DNA of 64,000 nucleotides from Stutzerimonas nitrititolerans. Its GTDB lineage: Bacteria; Pseudomonadota; Gammaproteobacteria; Pseudomonadales; Pseudomonadaceae. The stretch covers positions 62,001-126,000 of the forward strand of contig NZ_RFFL01000006.1 of assembly GCF_003696285.1 (NCBI RefSeq), written 5' to 3'. This document shows, one piece after another, positions 45,803 to 57,900 of the stretch. Both the position numbers and the translations under genes were made by a program. How positions within the stretch are numbered: the first letter of the stretch is position 1; each line of letters opens with the position of its first letter. The notes under the pieces were generated by a model. That model saw only the letters and a list, made by a program, of their open reading frames with translations, searched no databases and was not told the DNA's origin.

Positions 45803-46527
45803 TGGCCGTCCTGAAAGCCCAGCACCTCGCCAAGAGCTACAAGAGCCGCCAGGTCGTACGCGACGTCAGTTTGTCCATCGAAAGCGGGCAGATCGTCGGA
45901 TTGCTCGGCCCCAACGGCGCGGGCAAGACCACCTGTTTCTACATGATCGTCGGGCTGGTCAACGCCGATCAGGGACGCGTACTGATCGATCAGGACGACG
46001 TCACGCACCTGCCGATGCACGGTCGCGCTCGCGCCGGTATCGGCTACCTGCCCCAGGAAGCCTCGATCTTTCGCAAGCTGTCGGTCGCCGACAACATCAT
46101 GGCGATCCTGGAAACCCGCAAGGATCTCGACCGCAACGGCCGCCTGCAGGCGCTCGAGGCGCTGCTCCAGGAATTCCACGTCAGCCACATTCGCGACAGC
46201 CTTGGCATGAGCCTTTCGGGCGGCGAGCGCCGCCGCGTGGAAATCGCCCGGGCGCTGGCCACGGCGCCCAAGTTCATTCTTCTCGACGAACCCTTCGCCG
46301 GTGTCGACCCCATTTCGGTCGGCGATATCAAGCAGATCATCCATCACCTCAAAGCCAAGGGCATCGGCGTGCTGATCACCGATCACAACGTGCGCGAAAC
46401 CCTGGATATCTGCGAAACCGCCTATATCGTCAACGATGGGCAACTGATCGCCGAGGGCGATGCGCAGACCATCCTCGCCAACCAACTGGTCAAGGAAGTG
46501 TATCTCGGCCACGAATTCCGCCTGTAA
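45802..46527 (+). CDS. lptB: LPS export ABC transporter ATPase LptB
   Basis: The 241-residue ATPase has Walker [10 protein letters not shown] (about 36-44), the Q-loop region [14 protein letters not shown], the signature [14 protein letters not shown], Walker [14 protein letters not shown] and the switch histidine in [12 protein letters not shown]. It drives LPS extraction by LptF/LptG, which are encoded elsewhere. It ends the LPS operon; a hairpin follows. Confidence 0.97.
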   Translation: MAVLKAQHLAKSYKSRQVVRDVSLSIESGQIVGLLGPNGAGKTTCFYMIVGLVNADQGRVLIDQDDVTHLPMHGRARAGIGYLPQEASIFRKLSVADNIMAILETRKDLDRNGRLQALEALLQEFHVSHIRDSLGMSLSGGERRRVEIARALATAPKFILLDEPFAGVDPISVGDIKQIIHHLKAKGIGVLITDHNVRETLDICETAYIVNDGQLIAEGDAQTILANQLVKEVYLGHEFRL

Positions 46528-46536
46528 CCCCAGCTT

Positions 46537-46563
46537 TAGGCCCGACATTCTCATTCGGGCCTA
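46537..46563 (+). terminator. Hairpin after lptB (weak terminator or processing site)
   Basis: TAGGCCCGA and TCGGGCCTA form a perfect 9-bp stem with a nine-base loop, ten bases after the lptB stop. No T-run follows, so it may mark an mRNA 3' end or partial attenuation before rpoN, not full termination. Confidence 0.45.
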
Positions 46564-46674
46564 GGCAAAGGCTTCGTTTCCGGGCATATAATTTGCTTCC
46601 TCCGGCGCTCGACGCGCCAGCGAAATCGGAACAGGCGCGGTTGCGCCGGCAAACAAGGTTCGAAGTCCTCTGCC

Positions 46675-48183
46675 ATGAAACCATCGCTAGTCCTGAAGAT
46701 GGGCCAGCAGCTGACGATGACACCCCAGCTGCAACAAGCCATACGATTGCTCCAGCTCTCTACCCTGGATCTCCAGCAGGAAATCCAGGAGGCGCTGGAC
46801 ACCAATCCCATGCTCGAGCGCGAAGAAGAGGGGGAGGATTTCGACGCCTCCGACCCGATGGCCGAATCCCTTGAGAAGGCGCCCGATGGCGCCACGAGCG
46901 AACAACCGGGCGCCGAGAGCCGCCACGAAGACAGCGTCTCCACGGTCGAGAGCTTCGATGATGAGGATTGGGGTGAGCGCATTCCCAGCGAGCTACCGGT
47001 GGACACCGCCTGGGAAGACATCTATCAGACCAGCGCCAGCAGCCTGCCGAGCTCCGACGACGACGAATGGGATTTCACCACCCGCACCTCGTCCGGCGAG
47101 AGCTTGCAAAGCCACCTGCTCTGGCAGCTCAATCTGGCTCCGATGAGCGATACCGATCGCCTGATCGCCACCACGCTGATCGACTGCATCAATCCCCAGG
47201 GTTTTCTCGACGAGCCCCTGGATGAAGTCCTGGGGTATTTCGATCCCGAACTGGACATCGAACTCGACGAGATCGAAGTGGTGCTGCGCCGCATTCAGCA
47301 ATTCGAACCCACCGGAGTGGGCGCCCGCGACCTGCGAGAGTGCCTGCTGCTGCAGTTGCGCCAGTTACCCAGCGAAACACGCTGGCTGGACGAAGCCGTG
47401 CGCCTGGTCGGCGACCATCTGGACGTGCTCGGCAACCGCGACTACAGCCTGCTCATGCGCCGCATGAAGCTCAAGGAAGACGAGCTGCGTCAGGTCATCG
47501 ACCTGATCCAGACGCTCAATCCGCGCCCCGGCTCGCAGATCGAAAGCAGCGAGCCGGAATACGTGATACCGGATGTCATAGTGCGCAAGCACAACGACCG
47601 CTGGCTGGTGGAGCTGAATCACGAAGCCATGCCACGGCTGCGGGTCAATGCCCAGTACGCCGGTTTCGTCAAACGTGCCGACTCCAGCGCCGACAACACC
47701 TTCATGCGCAACCAGTTGCAGGAGGCGCGCTGGTTCATCAAGAGCCTGCTCAGCCGCAACGAGACGCTGATGAAGGTCGCCACGCAGATCGTCGAGCATC
47801 AACGCGGCTTTTTCGAGCATGGCGACGAGGCCATGAAGCCGCTGGTGCTGCACGACATCGCCGAAGCGGTCGGCATGCACGAATCGACGATCTCGCGCGT
47901 CACCACGCAGAAATACATGCATACGCCACGCGGCATCTACGAACTGAAATATTTCTTTTCCAGCCACGTCAGCACGGCCGAAGGCGGCGAGTGTTCCTCC
48001 ACCGCCATACGCGCGATCCTCAAGAAGCTGGTGGCCGCGGAAAACCCCAAAAAGCCATTGAGCGACAGCAAGATCGCTGGTTTACTGGAGGCACAAGGTA
48101 TTCAGGTTGCACGCCGCACAGTTGCCAAATACCGTGAATCTCTGGGTATCGCACCGTCGAGCGAGCGCAAAAGATTGTTGTGA
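46675..48183 (+). CDS. rpoN: RNA polymerase sigma-54 factor RpoN
   Basis: The 502-residue protein has the glutamine-rich activator region I ([23 protein letters not shown]), an acidic region II (about 50-125), the core-binding domain, the helix-turn-helix and the C-terminal RpoN box [11 protein letters not shown], which reads the -24 element. It directs transcription of pili, flagella, nitrogen and T6SS genes with AAA+ activators. A TATAAT at 46587-46592 may be the -10 of its own promoter. hpf, ptsN, rapZ and ptsO follow, the conserved rpoN cluster. Confidence 0.98.
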   Translation: MKPSLVLKMGQQLTMTPQLQQAIRLLQLSTLDLQQEIQEALDTNPMLEREEEGEDFDASDPMAESLEKAPDGATSEQPGAESRHEDSVSTVESFDDEDWGERIPSELPVDTAWEDIYQTSASSLPSSDDDEWDFTTRTSSGESLQSHLLWQLNLAPMSDTDRLIATTLIDCINPQGFLDEPLDEVLGYFDPELDIELDEIEVVLRRIQQFEPTGVGARDLRECLLLQLRQLPSETRWLDEAVRLVGDHLDVLGNRDYSLLMRRMKLKEDELRQVIDLIQTLNPRPGSQIESSEPEYVIPDVIVRKHNDRWLVELNHEAMPRLRVNAQYAGFVKRADSSADNTFMRNQLQEARWFIKSLLSRNETLMKVATQIVEHQRGFFEHGDEAMKPLVLHDIAEAVGMHESTISRVTTQKYMHTPRGIYELKYFFSSHVSTAEGGECSSTAIRAILKKLVAAENPKKPLSDSKIAGLLEAQGIQVARRTVAKYRESLGIAPSSERKRLL

Positions 48184-48295
48184 TGCCAGGCGATCTGGCC
48201 GATGTCATTCATTCGATGGGCTTGGCCGAGCAGGTGCTTCTTTCCGGCAACCTGCTAGGCTGCTTCTTCGCACATGGCAACAAGGAGAAAGCAGT

Positions 48296-48604
48296 ATGCA
48301 AATCAACATCACTGGTCTTCATCTGGAAGTAACCGACGCTCTTCGTGCCTACCTCGAAGAAAAGTGCGAAAGACTGGAACGCCATTTCGATCGCATCATC
48401 GCCATCCAGGTGGTTCTTCAGGTCGAGAAACTCAAGCAGAAAGCCGAAGCCACGCTGCACGTCGCAGGCCGCGAGGTGGTTGCCAATGCTGAGCACGAGG
48501 ACATGTATGCGGCAATCGACCTGCTCGTGGACAAACTCGACCGCCAACTGATCAAGCACAAGGAAAAACAGCTTGATCATACCCAGGGCGCACTGGTTCG
48601 CTGA
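48296..48604 (+). CDS. hpf: Ribosome hibernation promoting factor, short form
   Basis: The 102-residue protein opens MQINITGLHLEVTDALRAYLEEK and has the basic HPF/YfiA surface and DMYAAIDLLVDKLDRQLIKHKEK. It is the short HPF that helps form 100S ribosomes in stationary phase. AAGGAG stands eight bases before the ATG; the longer open frame upstream overlaps rpoN and is not used. Confidence 0.95.
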   Translation: MQINITGLHLEVTDALRAYLEEKCERLERHFDRIIAIQVVLQVEKLKQKAEATLHVAGREVVANAEHEDMYAAIDLLVDKLDRQLIKHKEKQLDHTQGALVR

Positions 48605-48613
48605 CCCCTCACC

Positions 48614-49081
48614 ATGATCCGACTCGAAAACATCCTGAGCCCTGAACGTTCGCTGGTGAACGTTCAGGGCGGCAGCAAGAAACGCGTCCTGGAACAGATC
48701 GCCAAGGTGATCGCCCAGGATCTTCCCGACCTCGACGCCCAGGCGATCTTCGAGAGCCTCTTCGCGCGAGAAAAACTTGGCTCCACCGGTTTCGGCAATG
48801 GCATCGCCATTCCGCATTGCCGGATGGCCGGCTGCAAGTCGCCGATGAGCGCGCTCCTGCGACTCGACACGCCGATCGATTTCGATGCGATCGATGGCGA
48901 GCCCGTCGACCTGCTGTTCGTGCTGCTGGTACCGGAAGCGGCGACCGACGAGCACCTCGAACTGCTACGCCAGATCGCCAGCATGCTCGACCGCGACGAT
49001 GTACGTGAAAAACTGCGTCAAGCGCCAACCAACCAGAGTCTGTACCAGGTGGTTGTCGACGTGCAGCAGAACGGCCAGTAG
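48614..49081 (+). CDS. ptsN: Nitrogen PTS EIIA protein
   Basis: The 155-residue EIIA-Ntr has the phosphorylated histidine H68 in GNGIAIPHCRM and the family block FESLFAREKLGSTGFG. It takes phosphate from NPr (ptsO, 50156-50428) and acts as a regulator of potassium, carbon and nitrogen responses, not as a sugar transporter. It starts nine bases after hpf. Confidence 0.96.
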   Translation: MIRLENILSPERSLVNVQGGSKKRVLEQIAKVIAQDLPDLDAQAIFESLFAREKLGSTGFGNGIAIPHCRMAGCKSPMSALLRLDTPIDFDAIDGEPVDLLFVLLVPEAATDEHLELLRQIASMLDRDDVREKLRQAPTNQSLYQVVVDVQQNGQ

Positions 49082-49282
49082 CCGCGCGAAGCCCAGCGCA
49101 TTCTGGCTGCGGCTCGCCGCATGACTTCGTTCCAGACCGACCCCGTCAACGACCACCGCCGACAGCTGTCAGGCGGCGTCAGCGCTTGAGGAGTGTGTTG
49201 TGATCATCTTCGACTTGCGACGAACCTGGCATCCTCCCGCTCCGCTTCTACAGCGCGGCGGACGCTCGAAGCGCGCTTACCC

Positions 49283-50140
49283 ATGCGCCTGATCATCGTC
49301 AGCGGCCGCTCCGGCTCCGGCAAGAGCACGGCCCTCGACGTGCTCGAGGACAATGGTTTCTACTGCATCGACAACCTGCCCGCCGGGTTGCTGCCGGAGC
49401 TGGCAGAACGCTCGCTGCTGCATACCGAACTCCTGAATCCGCAGGTGGCCGTGTCCATCGACGCACGCAACCTGCCCAGTCAGCTCAGGCGCTTCGCCGA
49501 ACTGCTGGAAGAGGTTCGTGCCCGGCATATCCTCTGCGACGTGCTCTACCTCGATGCCGCCGACGAGACGCTGCTCAAGCGCTTTTCGGAAACCCGCCGC
49601 CGGCATCCGCTGACTAACGCGAACCGATCGCTGGCCGAGGCCATCCGCGATGAAGAACTGCTGCTGGCGCCCATCATCGATCACGCCGACCTGAAGATCG
49701 ACACCACGCATCTCAACCTCTACCAGCTGCGCGATACGCTCAAGCTGCGCCTGCTCAACAAGCCCGAGCCCGGCACGGCCTTCCTCGTCGAGTCGTTCGG
49801 TTTCAAACGTGGCATGCCGGTGGATGCGGACCTGGTATTCGACGTCCGCTGCCTGCCCAACCCCTATTGGAAAGCCGAGCTGCGCGATTTCTCGGGGCTC
49901 GACCAGCCTGTGATCGATTACCTGATGGCGCAGCCCGATGTCGAAGAGATGTTCCAGGACATCCTCGCCTACCTGCACAAATGGCTACCACGCTTCGCCG
50001 CCAGCAACCGCGCCTATGTCACCATCGCCATCGGCTGCACCGGAGGACATCATCGCTCGGTTTTCCTCGCCGAGCGGATCGGCCAGGCGCTTCGAGAACC
50101 CTTGAAAAACATCCAGGTCCGTCATCGCGACCTTGCTTAG
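49283..50140 (+). CDS. rapZ: RNase adapter protein RapZ
   Basis: The 285-residue protein has Walker [10 protein letters not shown] (8-16) and the C-terminal RNA-binding block [22 protein letters not shown]. In E. coli it presents the small RNA GlmZ to RNase E to control glucosamine-6-phosphate synthesis. The ATG at 49283 matches the family start; the upstream open frame in the 200-base ptsN-rapZ gap lacks homology to the family. Confidence 0.95.
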   Translation: MRLIIVSGRSGSGKSTALDVLEDNGFYCIDNLPAGLLPELAERSLLHTELLNPQVAVSIDARNLPSQLRRFAELLEEVRARHILCDVLYLDAADETLLKRFSETRRRHPLTNANRSLAEAIRDEELLLAPIIDHADLKIDTTHLNLYQLRDTLKLRLLNKPEPGTAFLVESFGFKRGMPVDADLVFDVRCLPNPYWKAELRDFSGLDQPVIDYLMAQPDVEEMFQDILAYLHKWLPRFAASNRAYVTIAIGCTGGHHRSVFLAERIGQALREPLKNIQVRHRDLA

Positions 50141-50155
50141 GAACTGCCGACCACC

Positions 50156-50428
50156 ATGCCCGCCTGCGACATCACCATCATCAACAAGCTCGGCTTGCAC
50201 GCCCGAGCCGCGGCGAAATTCGTCGGTACGGCCAGCCGCTTTCCCTGCGACATCCGTGTGGGGCGCTGCCCGGACACGCTGGTCGATGGCAAGAACATCA
50301 TGGCGGTCATGATGCTGGCGGCAAGCCAGGGCACCCCGCTGCATCTGCGCACCGAGGGCGAACAGGAGGAACACGCCCTCGAAGCGCTCAAGGCGCTGAT
50401 CGAGGACTATTTCGAGGAAGGCGAGTAG
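50156..50428 (+). CDS. ptsO: HPr-like phosphocarrier NPr
   Basis: The 90-residue protein has the HPr active site KLGLHARAAAKFV with H15 as the phosphoryl carrier. DGKNIMAVMMLAASQG holds the second conserved region. It passes phosphate from EI-Ntr (PtsP, elsewhere) to PtsN. It lies 15 bases after rapZ and ends the rpoN cluster. Confidence 0.95.
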   Translation: MPACDITIINKLGLHARAAAKFVGTASRFPCDIRVGRCPDTLVDGKNIMAVMMLAASQGTPLHLRTEGEQEEHALEALKALIEDYFEEGE

Positions 50429-50457
50429 GGCAGTCCGACCTGCGGCCTAGCGAAATT

Positions 50458-50502
50458 GTAGGGTGGATGTCGCCTGTTACATCCACCATGACTCCACCCT
50501 AC
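50458..50502. repeat. GTAGGGTGGA-family hairpin between ptsO and pmbA
   Basis: GTAGGGTGGATGT opens the element and CTCCACCCTAC closes it; an internal ACATCCACC can pair with the GGTGGATGT of the left arm as an alternative fold. It lies in the convergent ptsO-pmbA gap and may serve as a shared transcript end. It is related to the repeat at 35257. Confidence 0.7.
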
Positions 50503-50522
50503 GGCCTTAGCCTGCCGCTGCC

Positions 50523-51869
50523 TTACCGCCCCGCCACCTTCATCCGCTCTATCAATACCGATCCGGTACGGATGCTGCTGCGTTTCTCGACATCGCAGCC
50601 CACGGCGACGATCTGCCTGAACATATCGCGCAGGTTGCCAGCGATGGTCACTTCCTGCACAGGGAACTGGATCTCGCCATTTTCCACCCAGTAACCGCCG
50701 GCGCCGCGCGAGTAGTCACCGGTTACCAGGTTCAGCCCCTGCCCCATCAGCTCGGTGACCAGCAGGCCGCGGCCCATGCGACGGATCAATGCGGCCTGGT
50801 CCTCGTCGCCATGAGTGACGAAGAGATTGTGCACGCCACCGGCGTTGGCGGTGCTCGGCATACCCAGCTTGCGGCCCGAATAGGTGCCCAGCACGTACGA
50901 CAGCAGCCTGCCGTCTTCCACGAAAGGCTTGGCATAGGTCGCCAGCCCGTCACCATCGTATCCGGCACTGGCCAGTCCACGCGGCAGATGCGGACGCTCG
51001 TCCAGGCTTAGCCACTCGGGAAACAGCGTCTGCCCCAGTGCATTTTCCAGGTACGAGGATTTGCGGTAGATATTGGCCCCCGAGATCGCCGCCAGGAAAT
51101 GCCCGAACAACCCCGTGGCCAGGTCGGCAGTAAACAGCACCGGCACATCGCAGGTCGGAATCGGCCGCGCGCCCAGACGCCGCACGGCGCGCTCCGCCGC
51201 ACGCCGACCGATGCTCGCGGCATCGGCCAGGTCAGCGGCGACCCGGCTGACGTCGTAATGGTAGTCACGCTGCATCTGGCCGTCCGCTTCGGCGATCATC
51301 ACGCAACTCAGGCTGTGGCGGGAGCTGCAATAGCTGCCGATGAACCCATGGCTGTTGCCGTAGGCACGGCAGCCCTGATGAGTGCTGAGCGTGGTGCCGT
51401 CCGCATTGCGAATGCGCGCATCGGTGGCGAAGGCCGCGGCCTCGCACCCCAGCGCCAGCTCCACGGCTTCGTCGGGGGACAACTCCCAGGGGTGATGGAG
51501 ATCGAGATCCGGCACCTCGCGCGCCATCAGCGAGGCGTCGGCCAAGCCGGCGAACTCGTCTTCGGAGGCATGCCTGGCGATGGCCAGCGCCGCCGCCACC
51601 GTTTCCCGAATGGCCTCGTCACCACTGCCGGTGGTGCTGGCCGAGCCCTTGCGCTGGCCGACGTACAGGGTGATGCCGAAGCCCTGGTCACGATTGAATT
51701 CGACGGTTTCCACTTCGTGCTGGCGCACCGAGGTGGACAAGCCCTGCTCCATGGATACCGAAACCTCACAGGCGCTCGCGCCCTGCCTGCGCGCCTCGTC
51801 GATGATGCGCTGGACCTTTTCGCGCAGCGCCGGCAACGCCTGCGGGCCAATAGCCTCTACTTCACTCAT
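50523..51869 (-). CDS. pmbA: Metalloprotease-complex subunit PmbA (TldE)
   Basis: The 448-residue protein is the non-catalytic partner of TldD, with which it forms a heterodimeric protease that trims peptides such as microcin precursors and CcdA. It shows [39 protein letters not shown] near the start and [26 protein letters not shown] in the middle, without the TldD metal motif. The ATG at 51869 matches the family N-terminus. tldD lies two genes away, beyond yjgA. Confidence 0.95.
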   Translation of the reverse strand: MSEVEAIGPQALPALREKVQRIIDEARRQGASACEVSVSMEQGLSTSVRQHEVETVEFNRDQGFGITLYVGQRKGSASTTGSGDEAIRETVAAALAIARHASEDEFAGLADASLMAREVPDLDLHHPWELSPDEAVELALGCEAAAFATDARIRNADGTTLSTHQGCRAYGNSHGFIGSYCSSRHSLSCVMIAEADGQMQRDYHYDVSRVAADLADAASIGRRAAERAVRRLGARPIPTCDVPVLFTADLATGLFGHFLAAISGANIYRKSSYLENALGQTLFPEWLSLDERPHLPRGLASAGYDGDGLATYAKPFVEDGRLLSYVLGTYSGRKLGMPSTANAGGVHNLFVTHGDEDQAALIRRMGRGLLVTELMGQGLNLVTGDYSRGAGGYWVENGEIQFPVQEVTIAGNLRDMFRQIVAVGCDVEKRSSIRTGSVLIERMKVAGR

Positions 51870-51969
51870 AACCACTCCCCAACCCTTTCGCACCGTCCCG
51901 GCGATGCTCCGCTGGAGCTCCGCCGGGTGGCTGCTGTTATCATGGCGACCATTTCACTGGACCGGTCCC

Positions 51970-52491
51970 ATGTCTGATATTTCCGATTTCGACGAATTCG
52001 ACGAAAAAAGCAAAAGCCAAGTGAAGCGCGAGCTGCATGCCTTACAGCAGCTCGGCGAACGCCTGACGACCCTCAAGCCGGAGTTGCTGGACCGCCTGCC
52101 GCTGACCGATGCCCTGCGCAAGGCGCTCGCCGACGCTCCCAAGCATACGGCCCATATCGCTCGCAAACGCCACCTGCAGTACATCGGCAAGCTGATGCGC
52201 AGCCAGGACACCGAAGCGATCCTGGCGCTGGTCGATCAGGTCGATGCCTCGACCCGGCAATACAACGAACGCTTCCATGCCCTGGAGCGCTGGCGCGACC
52301 GTCTCATCGTCGGCGACGACGAAACGCTCGAAGCCTTCGTCGCCGAATATCCCGAGGCCGACCGTCAGCACCTGCGTAGCCTGATCCGCCACGCTCAGCA
52401 CGAGGCAGCCCGAAACAAACCGCCGGCCGCCTCGCGCAAGGTCTTCAAATACATCCGCGACCTGGATGAAACCAAGCGCGGCCTGAAATAG
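51970..52491 (+). CDS. yjgA: Ribosome-associated protein YjgA (DarP)
   Basis: The 173-residue highly charged helical protein has [19 protein letters not shown] and [16 protein letters not shown], typical of the YjgA/DarP family, which binds late 50S precursors. It is divergent from pmbA by about 100 bases and convergent with tldD. The ATG at 51970 is used; the longer open frame is the shadow of pmbA. Confidence 0.93.
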   Translation: MSDISDFDEFDEKSKSQVKRELHALQQLGERLTTLKPELLDRLPLTDALRKALADAPKHTAHIARKRHLQYIGKLMRSQDTEAILALVDQVDASTRQYNERFHALERWRDRLIVGDDETLEAFVAEYPEADRQHLRSLIRHAQHEAARNKPPAASRKVFKYIRDLDETKRGLK

Positions 52492-52584
52492 AACAAAAGC
52501 CGACAAAAGCGCTCAAGGCCAAGGGCTGGGCGAGAGATTGCACGGTTTCGTACAGCCTTCAACCTCCTGCGCGCTTATCGGCTC

Positions 52585-54027
52585 TCACGCTCCTGTCCCC
52601 CCTACCGTGATCCCGTCGATCTTCAGCGTTGGCTGCCCCACGCCTACCGGTACCGATTGCCCGTCCTTGCCGCAGGTGCCGACACCGCTGTCCAGCGCCA
52701 GGTCGTTACCGACCATGGACACCTTGTTCATCACCTCGGGACCGTTGCCGATCAGGGTCGCGCCCTTCACCGGCGCGGTGATTTTGCCGTCCTCGATCAG
52801 GTAGGCCTCGCTGGTGGAGAACACGAACTTGCCGCTGGTGATATCGACCTGCCCTCCGCCGAGGTTGGCACAGTAGATGCCTTTCTTCACCGAGCGGATG
52901 ATTTCCTGCGGATCGCTTTCGCCGGCCAGCATGTAGGTGTTGGTCATCCGTGGCATCGGCAGGTGCGCATAGGATTCGCGCCGACCGTTGCCCGTAGGCG
53001 CGACGCCCATCAGCCGCGCATTCAACTTGTCCTGGATGTAGCCCTTGAGCACACCGTTCTCGATCAGCGTGGTGCACTGGGTCGGCGTACCTTCGTCATC
53101 GACGCTGAGCGAGCCACGGCGCCCCGCCAGGGTGCCGTCGTCGACGATGGTGCACAGTGGCGAAGCCACCTGCTGGCCGATGCGCCCGCTGTAGGCGGAA
53201 CTGCCCTTGCGGTTGAAATCGCCTTCCAGACCGTGGCCGACGGCCTCGTGCAGCAGCACGCCGGACCAGCCCGGCCCCAATACCACCGGCAGCGTGCCGG
53301 CAGGCGCAGGCACCGCTTCGAGGTTGACCAGCGCCTGGCGCAGCGCCTCGCGGGCATAGCCCATGGCGCGGTCTTCACTCAGGAAGTACTCGTAGCCGCT
53401 ACGCCCGCCACCACCCTGGCCACCGCGCTCGCGCCGACCGTTCTGCTCGACGATCACGCTGACGTTGAAACGCACCAACGGACGGATATCCGCGGCCATG
53501 CCGCCATCGAGGCCCGCCACCAGAACGTGCTCCCAGACGCCCGCCAGGCTTACCGTCACCTGCTTGATTCGCGGGTCCAGCGCGCGTGTCGCCACGTCGA
53601 TGCGCTTGAGCAGCTCGACCTTCTCGGCGCGCCCCAGCCCGTCCAGCGGATTGTCATGCCCATAGAGCGGCGCGAACGCGGCCTTCTTCAGCACCTCGAC
53701 CCGCCCCTGCTGTCCGCTGCGGGCGATCGAACGTGCCGCCTGCGCGGCCTGACGCAGCGCATCGGCGGTGATCGCATTGCTGTAGGCGAAGCCGGTCTTC
53801 TCGCCGGACAGGGCGCGCACGCCCACGCCCTGCTCGAGGTGGAAGCCACCTTCCTTGACGATGCCGTCTTCCAATACCCAGGATTCGGTCACCTGATCCT
53901 GAAAATACATATCCGCCGCATCGATACCGGGGCCGGCCAGTTCGCCGAGCAGCCCCGGCAGATCGTCGATGGCCAGGCCACCCGGGCTCAGCAGACGCTC
54001 GGTGACGGGTAACAGCAGTTCACTCAT
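52585..54027 (-). CDS. tldD: Metalloprotease TldD
   Basis: The 480-residue protein has the zinc motif HEAVGH (H260, E261, H265) in [16 protein letters not shown], the later metal-ligand region and the TldD block [18 protein letters not shown]. With PmbA it forms the TldD/E protease. The ATG at 54027 lies two bases before the nitrilase stop, so the two are co-transcribed. Confidence 0.96.
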   Translation of the reverse strand: MSELLLPVTERLLSPGGLAIDDLPGLLGELAGPGIDAADMYFQDQVTESWVLEDGIVKEGGFHLEQGVGVRALSGEKTGFAYSNAITADALRQAAQAARSIARSGQQGRVEVLKKAAFAPLYGHDNPLDGLGRAEKVELLKRIDVATRALDPRIKQVTVSLAGVWEHVLVAGLDGGMAADIRPLVRFNVSVIVEQNGRRERGGQGGGGRSGYEYFLSEDRAMGYAREALRQALVNLEAVPAPAGTLPVVLGPGWSGVLLHEAVGHGLEGDFNRKGSSAYSGRIGQQVASPLCTIVDDGTLAGRRGSLSVDDEGTPTQCTTLIENGVLKGYIQDKLNARLMGVAPTGNGRRESYAHLPMPRMTNTYMLAGESDPQEIIRSVKKGIYCANLGGGQVDITSGKFVFSTSEAYLIEDGKITAPVKGATLIGNGPEVMNKVSMVGNDLALDSGVGTCGKDGQSVPVGVGQPTLKIDGITVGGTGA

Positions 54028-54029
54028 AT

Positions 54030-54875
54030 TCACTCCAGAACGGCCGCGTCCAGGCACGGCATGGAAAAACGTCGGTGGCTCAGCACCGGCATGCGTTGCC
54101 GGATCGCAGCCTGCTCGGCCACATCGCGGCTGGCCGACAATACGGCGTCGCCCGTGGACTGTTCGCACAGCATGCGCCCCCAGCAATCGACGATGGACGA
54201 ATGCCCGTAGGTGATCCGTCCTCCGGGATGCTCGCCACCTTGTGCGGCCGCCAGCATATAGCATTGGGTCTCGATGGCCCGCGCGCGGATCAGCGACTGC
54301 CAGTGTGCCGCCCCCGTGGTCAGGGTAAAGGCCGAAGGCACGCTGATCAGCTCGGCACCCGCCGCTCGCAGTGCCAGGTACAGCTCGGCGAAGCGCAGGT
54401 CGTAGCAGACCGTCATGCCCAGGCGACCAAGCGGCGTGTCGGCCACCACCAGTCGTTGTCCCGGCGCGTAGTGGTCGGATTCCCGATAGCGGCCGCGGCT
54501 GTCGGTGACATCGGCATCGAACAGGTGCAGCTTGTCATAACGCGCCACCCGTTGTCCCCGCTCGTCGACCAGCAGCGAGCAGGCTCGCGGTTTTGCGTCC
54601 GGATCGCCGTCCGGCGGCAGCGGCAAGGTACCGGCGACGATCCACAGCCCCAGGTCCCTGGCCGCCTGCCCGAGCCAGGGCAGAATCGGCCCGGTACCCT
54701 GCGCTTCGGCCCGCCCCAGCGCCAGCGGGTCGGCATGCCCCATGGCAGCGAAGTTCTCGGGCAGCACGGCAAGTCGTGCGCCTTGCTCCGCCGCCTGCTC
54801 CAGCAATCGCCGGGCAATCTTCAGGTTGCTCTGTACATCGGCCTGCGAGGCCATCTGGATCACGGATAAAGACAT
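54030..54875 (-). CDS. Carbon-nitrogen hydrolase (Nit1/deaminated-glutathione amidase type)
   Basis: The 281-residue protein has the nitrilase catalytic triad E40 (AVLPENFA), K115 (RYDKLHLFD) and C157 (MTVCYDLRF). The KLHLFD and YDLRF signatures and [17 protein letters not shown] point to the Nit1/Nit2 branch, whose members hydrolyse deaminated glutathione as metabolite repair. It lies between yhdP and tldD, the conserved Pseudomonas order. Confidence 0.93.
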   Translation of the reverse strand: MSLSVIQMASQADVQSNLKIARRLLEQAAEQGARLAVLPENFAAMGHADPLALGRAEAQGTGPILPWLGQAARDLGLWIVAGTLPLPPDGDPDAKPRACSLLVDERGQRVARYDKLHLFDADVTDSRGRYRESDHYAPGQRLVVADTPLGRLGMTVCYDLRFAELYLALRAAGAELISVPSAFTLTTGAAHWQSLIRARAIETQCYMLAAAQGGEHPGGRITYGHSSIVDCWGRMLCEQSTGDAVLSASRDVAEQAAIRQRMPVLSHRRFSMPCLDAAVLE

Positions 54876-54942
54876 GGTTCAGAACCGATAAAGGCGCGCC
54901 GCTCTGAGCGCGGTATTACCAACGCAACGCTTCAATGGCCGG

Positions 54943-57900
54943 TTAGTTGGGCTTTTCGAACGGCTTGTCGAAGATGATCTCCGGCGAGCGCCAAGGCCCT
55001 TCGACCTTGTACTGCACGCTGGCAAAACGCGCCACCCGATCACCGAGCAGCTTGTCGACCACGAACAGGGCCCCGCCGATCGCCGGCGCACCGGCAATCA
55101 GGGCGGCCAGCGGCAGGTTATTACTGACCGGCAGGGTCACCAGCAACTTGGCATCGATCCTGTCGCGCACCATGTCCAGCCGACCGTCCAGCTCCAGGTT
55201 GCTCGATGGCCCGGTGATGGTAATCGGCTCCTTCGTCAGGTAGACACCCTCGGTCGCCGACAGCTCACCCTTGATCCGATCGTAACTCAAGCCCTTGCCG
55301 AACAGATCTGAGAAATCCAGACGCAGGCGCCGGCCGATGGAGTTGAAGTTCAGCAATCCGAACACCCGCAGAGCCTGGGCCCCTCCTTCGACCTCGCGGA
55401 ACTGACCATGCTGCAGCCGAGCCGACAAATCGCCGGATAAGCGCTCCAGCCCCACGAATGCCGGCGAGCCCGGCCAGTGCGCGTCCGCATCCAGGCGGAA
55501 GCTGTCGCTGCTGACGGTGGGCGCGAAGCCCCAGGCCACCAGCACATCGGCGAGGTTCTTGCCCTGCATTCGGCCCTTGTACCAGCTACGCGAAGCATTC
55601 CAGCCGCCGCTGCCACTCACGTTGAGTCCTTTCAGCCCCAGGTCCAGTTCGGTAAAGGCCACCCCGCCGCTGGCCGGGCGCATACGCAACGACCAGGGCC
55701 CCAATAGGTCCTGCCCCAGCCAAACCTCGTCGATGGCGATATCCATGGGCGGGAAATTCGCCGGATCTACAGCGGCCAGCGGGTCCTTGCGCTCGCTATC
55801 TTCGGCACCCGGTGCGGGTGCCGGCACTCGCACATGCCCGAGATCCACCTTGATCGGCACAACCTCGTCATCCGGTCGCAGCAGCGTGCCGGCAATGCTG
55901 GAACTGGCCAGCCCAAGCGACCAGGCATTCCCGGCGCGGCGCAGATCGATGCCAAGATTTTCGATCTCCTGGCCGAAACCCTTGAAACGCGCAATGTCGA
56001 GCTGAGCGCGCTTGAGCAAGGAGGCCGCAGACTGTCCCTCGCCAGCCTCACCATGCCCTGCCAACAGCGTCTGCCAGGCATCCAGGTCGAGCTCCGGCAC
56101 GCGGCCACGCACGTACAGCCCCGCGCCACCCCGCAGATTTGCCGCACCGCCACCCAGCACCAGCTCACCGCCGCCGCTTCGCCAGTCGCCAGCCGGCGCC
56201 TGGAACGTCAGCGCGGCAAGGTCGCCGTGCTTGATCATGTAGCGTCGAGGCTCATCGCCCAAGGTCATCCTCAGGCTGGTGTCGCGGCGCTGGCCGGCCG
56301 GCTTGCCGAAAGGCGCCGGCAACTCGAGCGCCGCCCCCAGCAGCGAGGAATCGATCTGCAGCTGGCTGGACTCACCGCCGATATCCAGCCGCAGCTGGTA
56401 CGGCAGCTCGCCCGAGGCCGGCAGCGAACGTTCGGTGCCCAGCCAGGCGAGCAACGCCTTCAGCGTCACCTCGCCGTAAGCCTCGATCCGCGTCGCAGGG
56501 TGCTCGGGGCGGCCCGTTGCCGTCGCCTTGCCGCGTACCGTGCGGCCCAAGGCCCGCGCCTGAATGTCCGAGGCGCTAAAGCCGCGCGCCGTGTCGTAGC
56601 GGAAGCGGCCGCCCACCTGCTCGAGCCCCAGATTCGCCTGGGGAATCCACAGCGCAGCGTTGGTGCTGACGAAATCCACTACCACATGGGGCCGCTCGCC
56701 GCCACCCAGGGGAATGTCCAGATCCAGGGTGCCGCTGAGCGGTCCCCGGGCCGTCCATCCGGCGAATATCTCCGTGGTGCCGATCGGAGCGACCTGTAGC
56801 AAGCTGAGCCCATCGACCAGTGTCCCGTCGACCGATCCCTGGATCGCTAGGCGCGGCGGCTTGCCGTTCTCGGCGTGTGGGACCTCGGCCAGGGCGTCGT
56901 GCACCCTGCTGTCGAGCATGCGTCCCTCGGCCAGACGCACGCGCACGCCACTGTCTTCGATCAGCACCTCGCCGCGCCCCTCGCGAAGCACCGGCCAGCC
57001 CGGCTGGAAAGCCAGTTCGGCATCGCGCACACCGAAGTACAGGCTGAGGCTGCGAGCCGTCGGCGGAGCATCCTTGCCGATCGATCCCTGGTACTGGAAA
57101 TAACCCTGCTCGACGGTGCCGCCGCGAATCGCCGACACCAGCCAATCGCTCAGCGCCGGGCTCATGGCCGGGGAGCGCGTGGGCAGATACTTCTCGGTAT
57201 AGCGCGCATCGCCGTCGCTCAGGCCGACGCGCAAATCCATGTAATCCTCGGCGGCGGGATCACGCATCAAGCGTATGACGAAGTCACCGGCCAGATGCCC
57301 CTCGTCCCCTTCAAGCCGCAGATAGGGCGCGACCAGGCTGAAGGCCTCTTCGTCCAGGGTCCAGCGCAGGCTGCCGCGACCTTGCCGATACGCCCATGGC
57401 GCCGGAAACAGCTCCGCCAGATGCAGGCTGAAGTCCTGATTGTCGAAACGCAGCTCGCCGCCGCCCAGATTGCCCCGCAGGATGCCATTGACGTTCTGCA
57501 CCGCGGGTATCCAGCCATGCGTCGAGATACCCACCCCATCGAGATTGGCCGCGAATTCGACGCGCTCGGACAGCGGCACCTCGGGGCGGTAGTCGATCCG
57601 CAGGTTGCGCAAGTTGCCCGTCGGCGCGAGGTCCTCGAGGATGACCGCCGCCGTCTCGGGCAACGGCGCCAGTGCATTGGTCAGTGCCGCCAGCGGGGCC
57701 AGGGTGATGCGGTCACTCTGCAAACGCCACTGGTCGCCGGCGGCATTCCGGCTCAGCAGCAAGCGTGTCTCCGGCCAGCGAATATCCCCCAGCGTGAAGG
57801 CCAGCCCATCGAGCTGCAGCCGGTAGCCCTGATCGGAGCGCTCGACGTAGAGATTCAGCGCCAGATCTTCGGCGCTGACCGGCTCACGCTCCGCGTAGGC

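Noticed and set aside
49082..49282. A small gene between ptsN and rapZ
   Set aside because: The open frame is only an upstream extension of rapZ with no ribosome site or family similarity.
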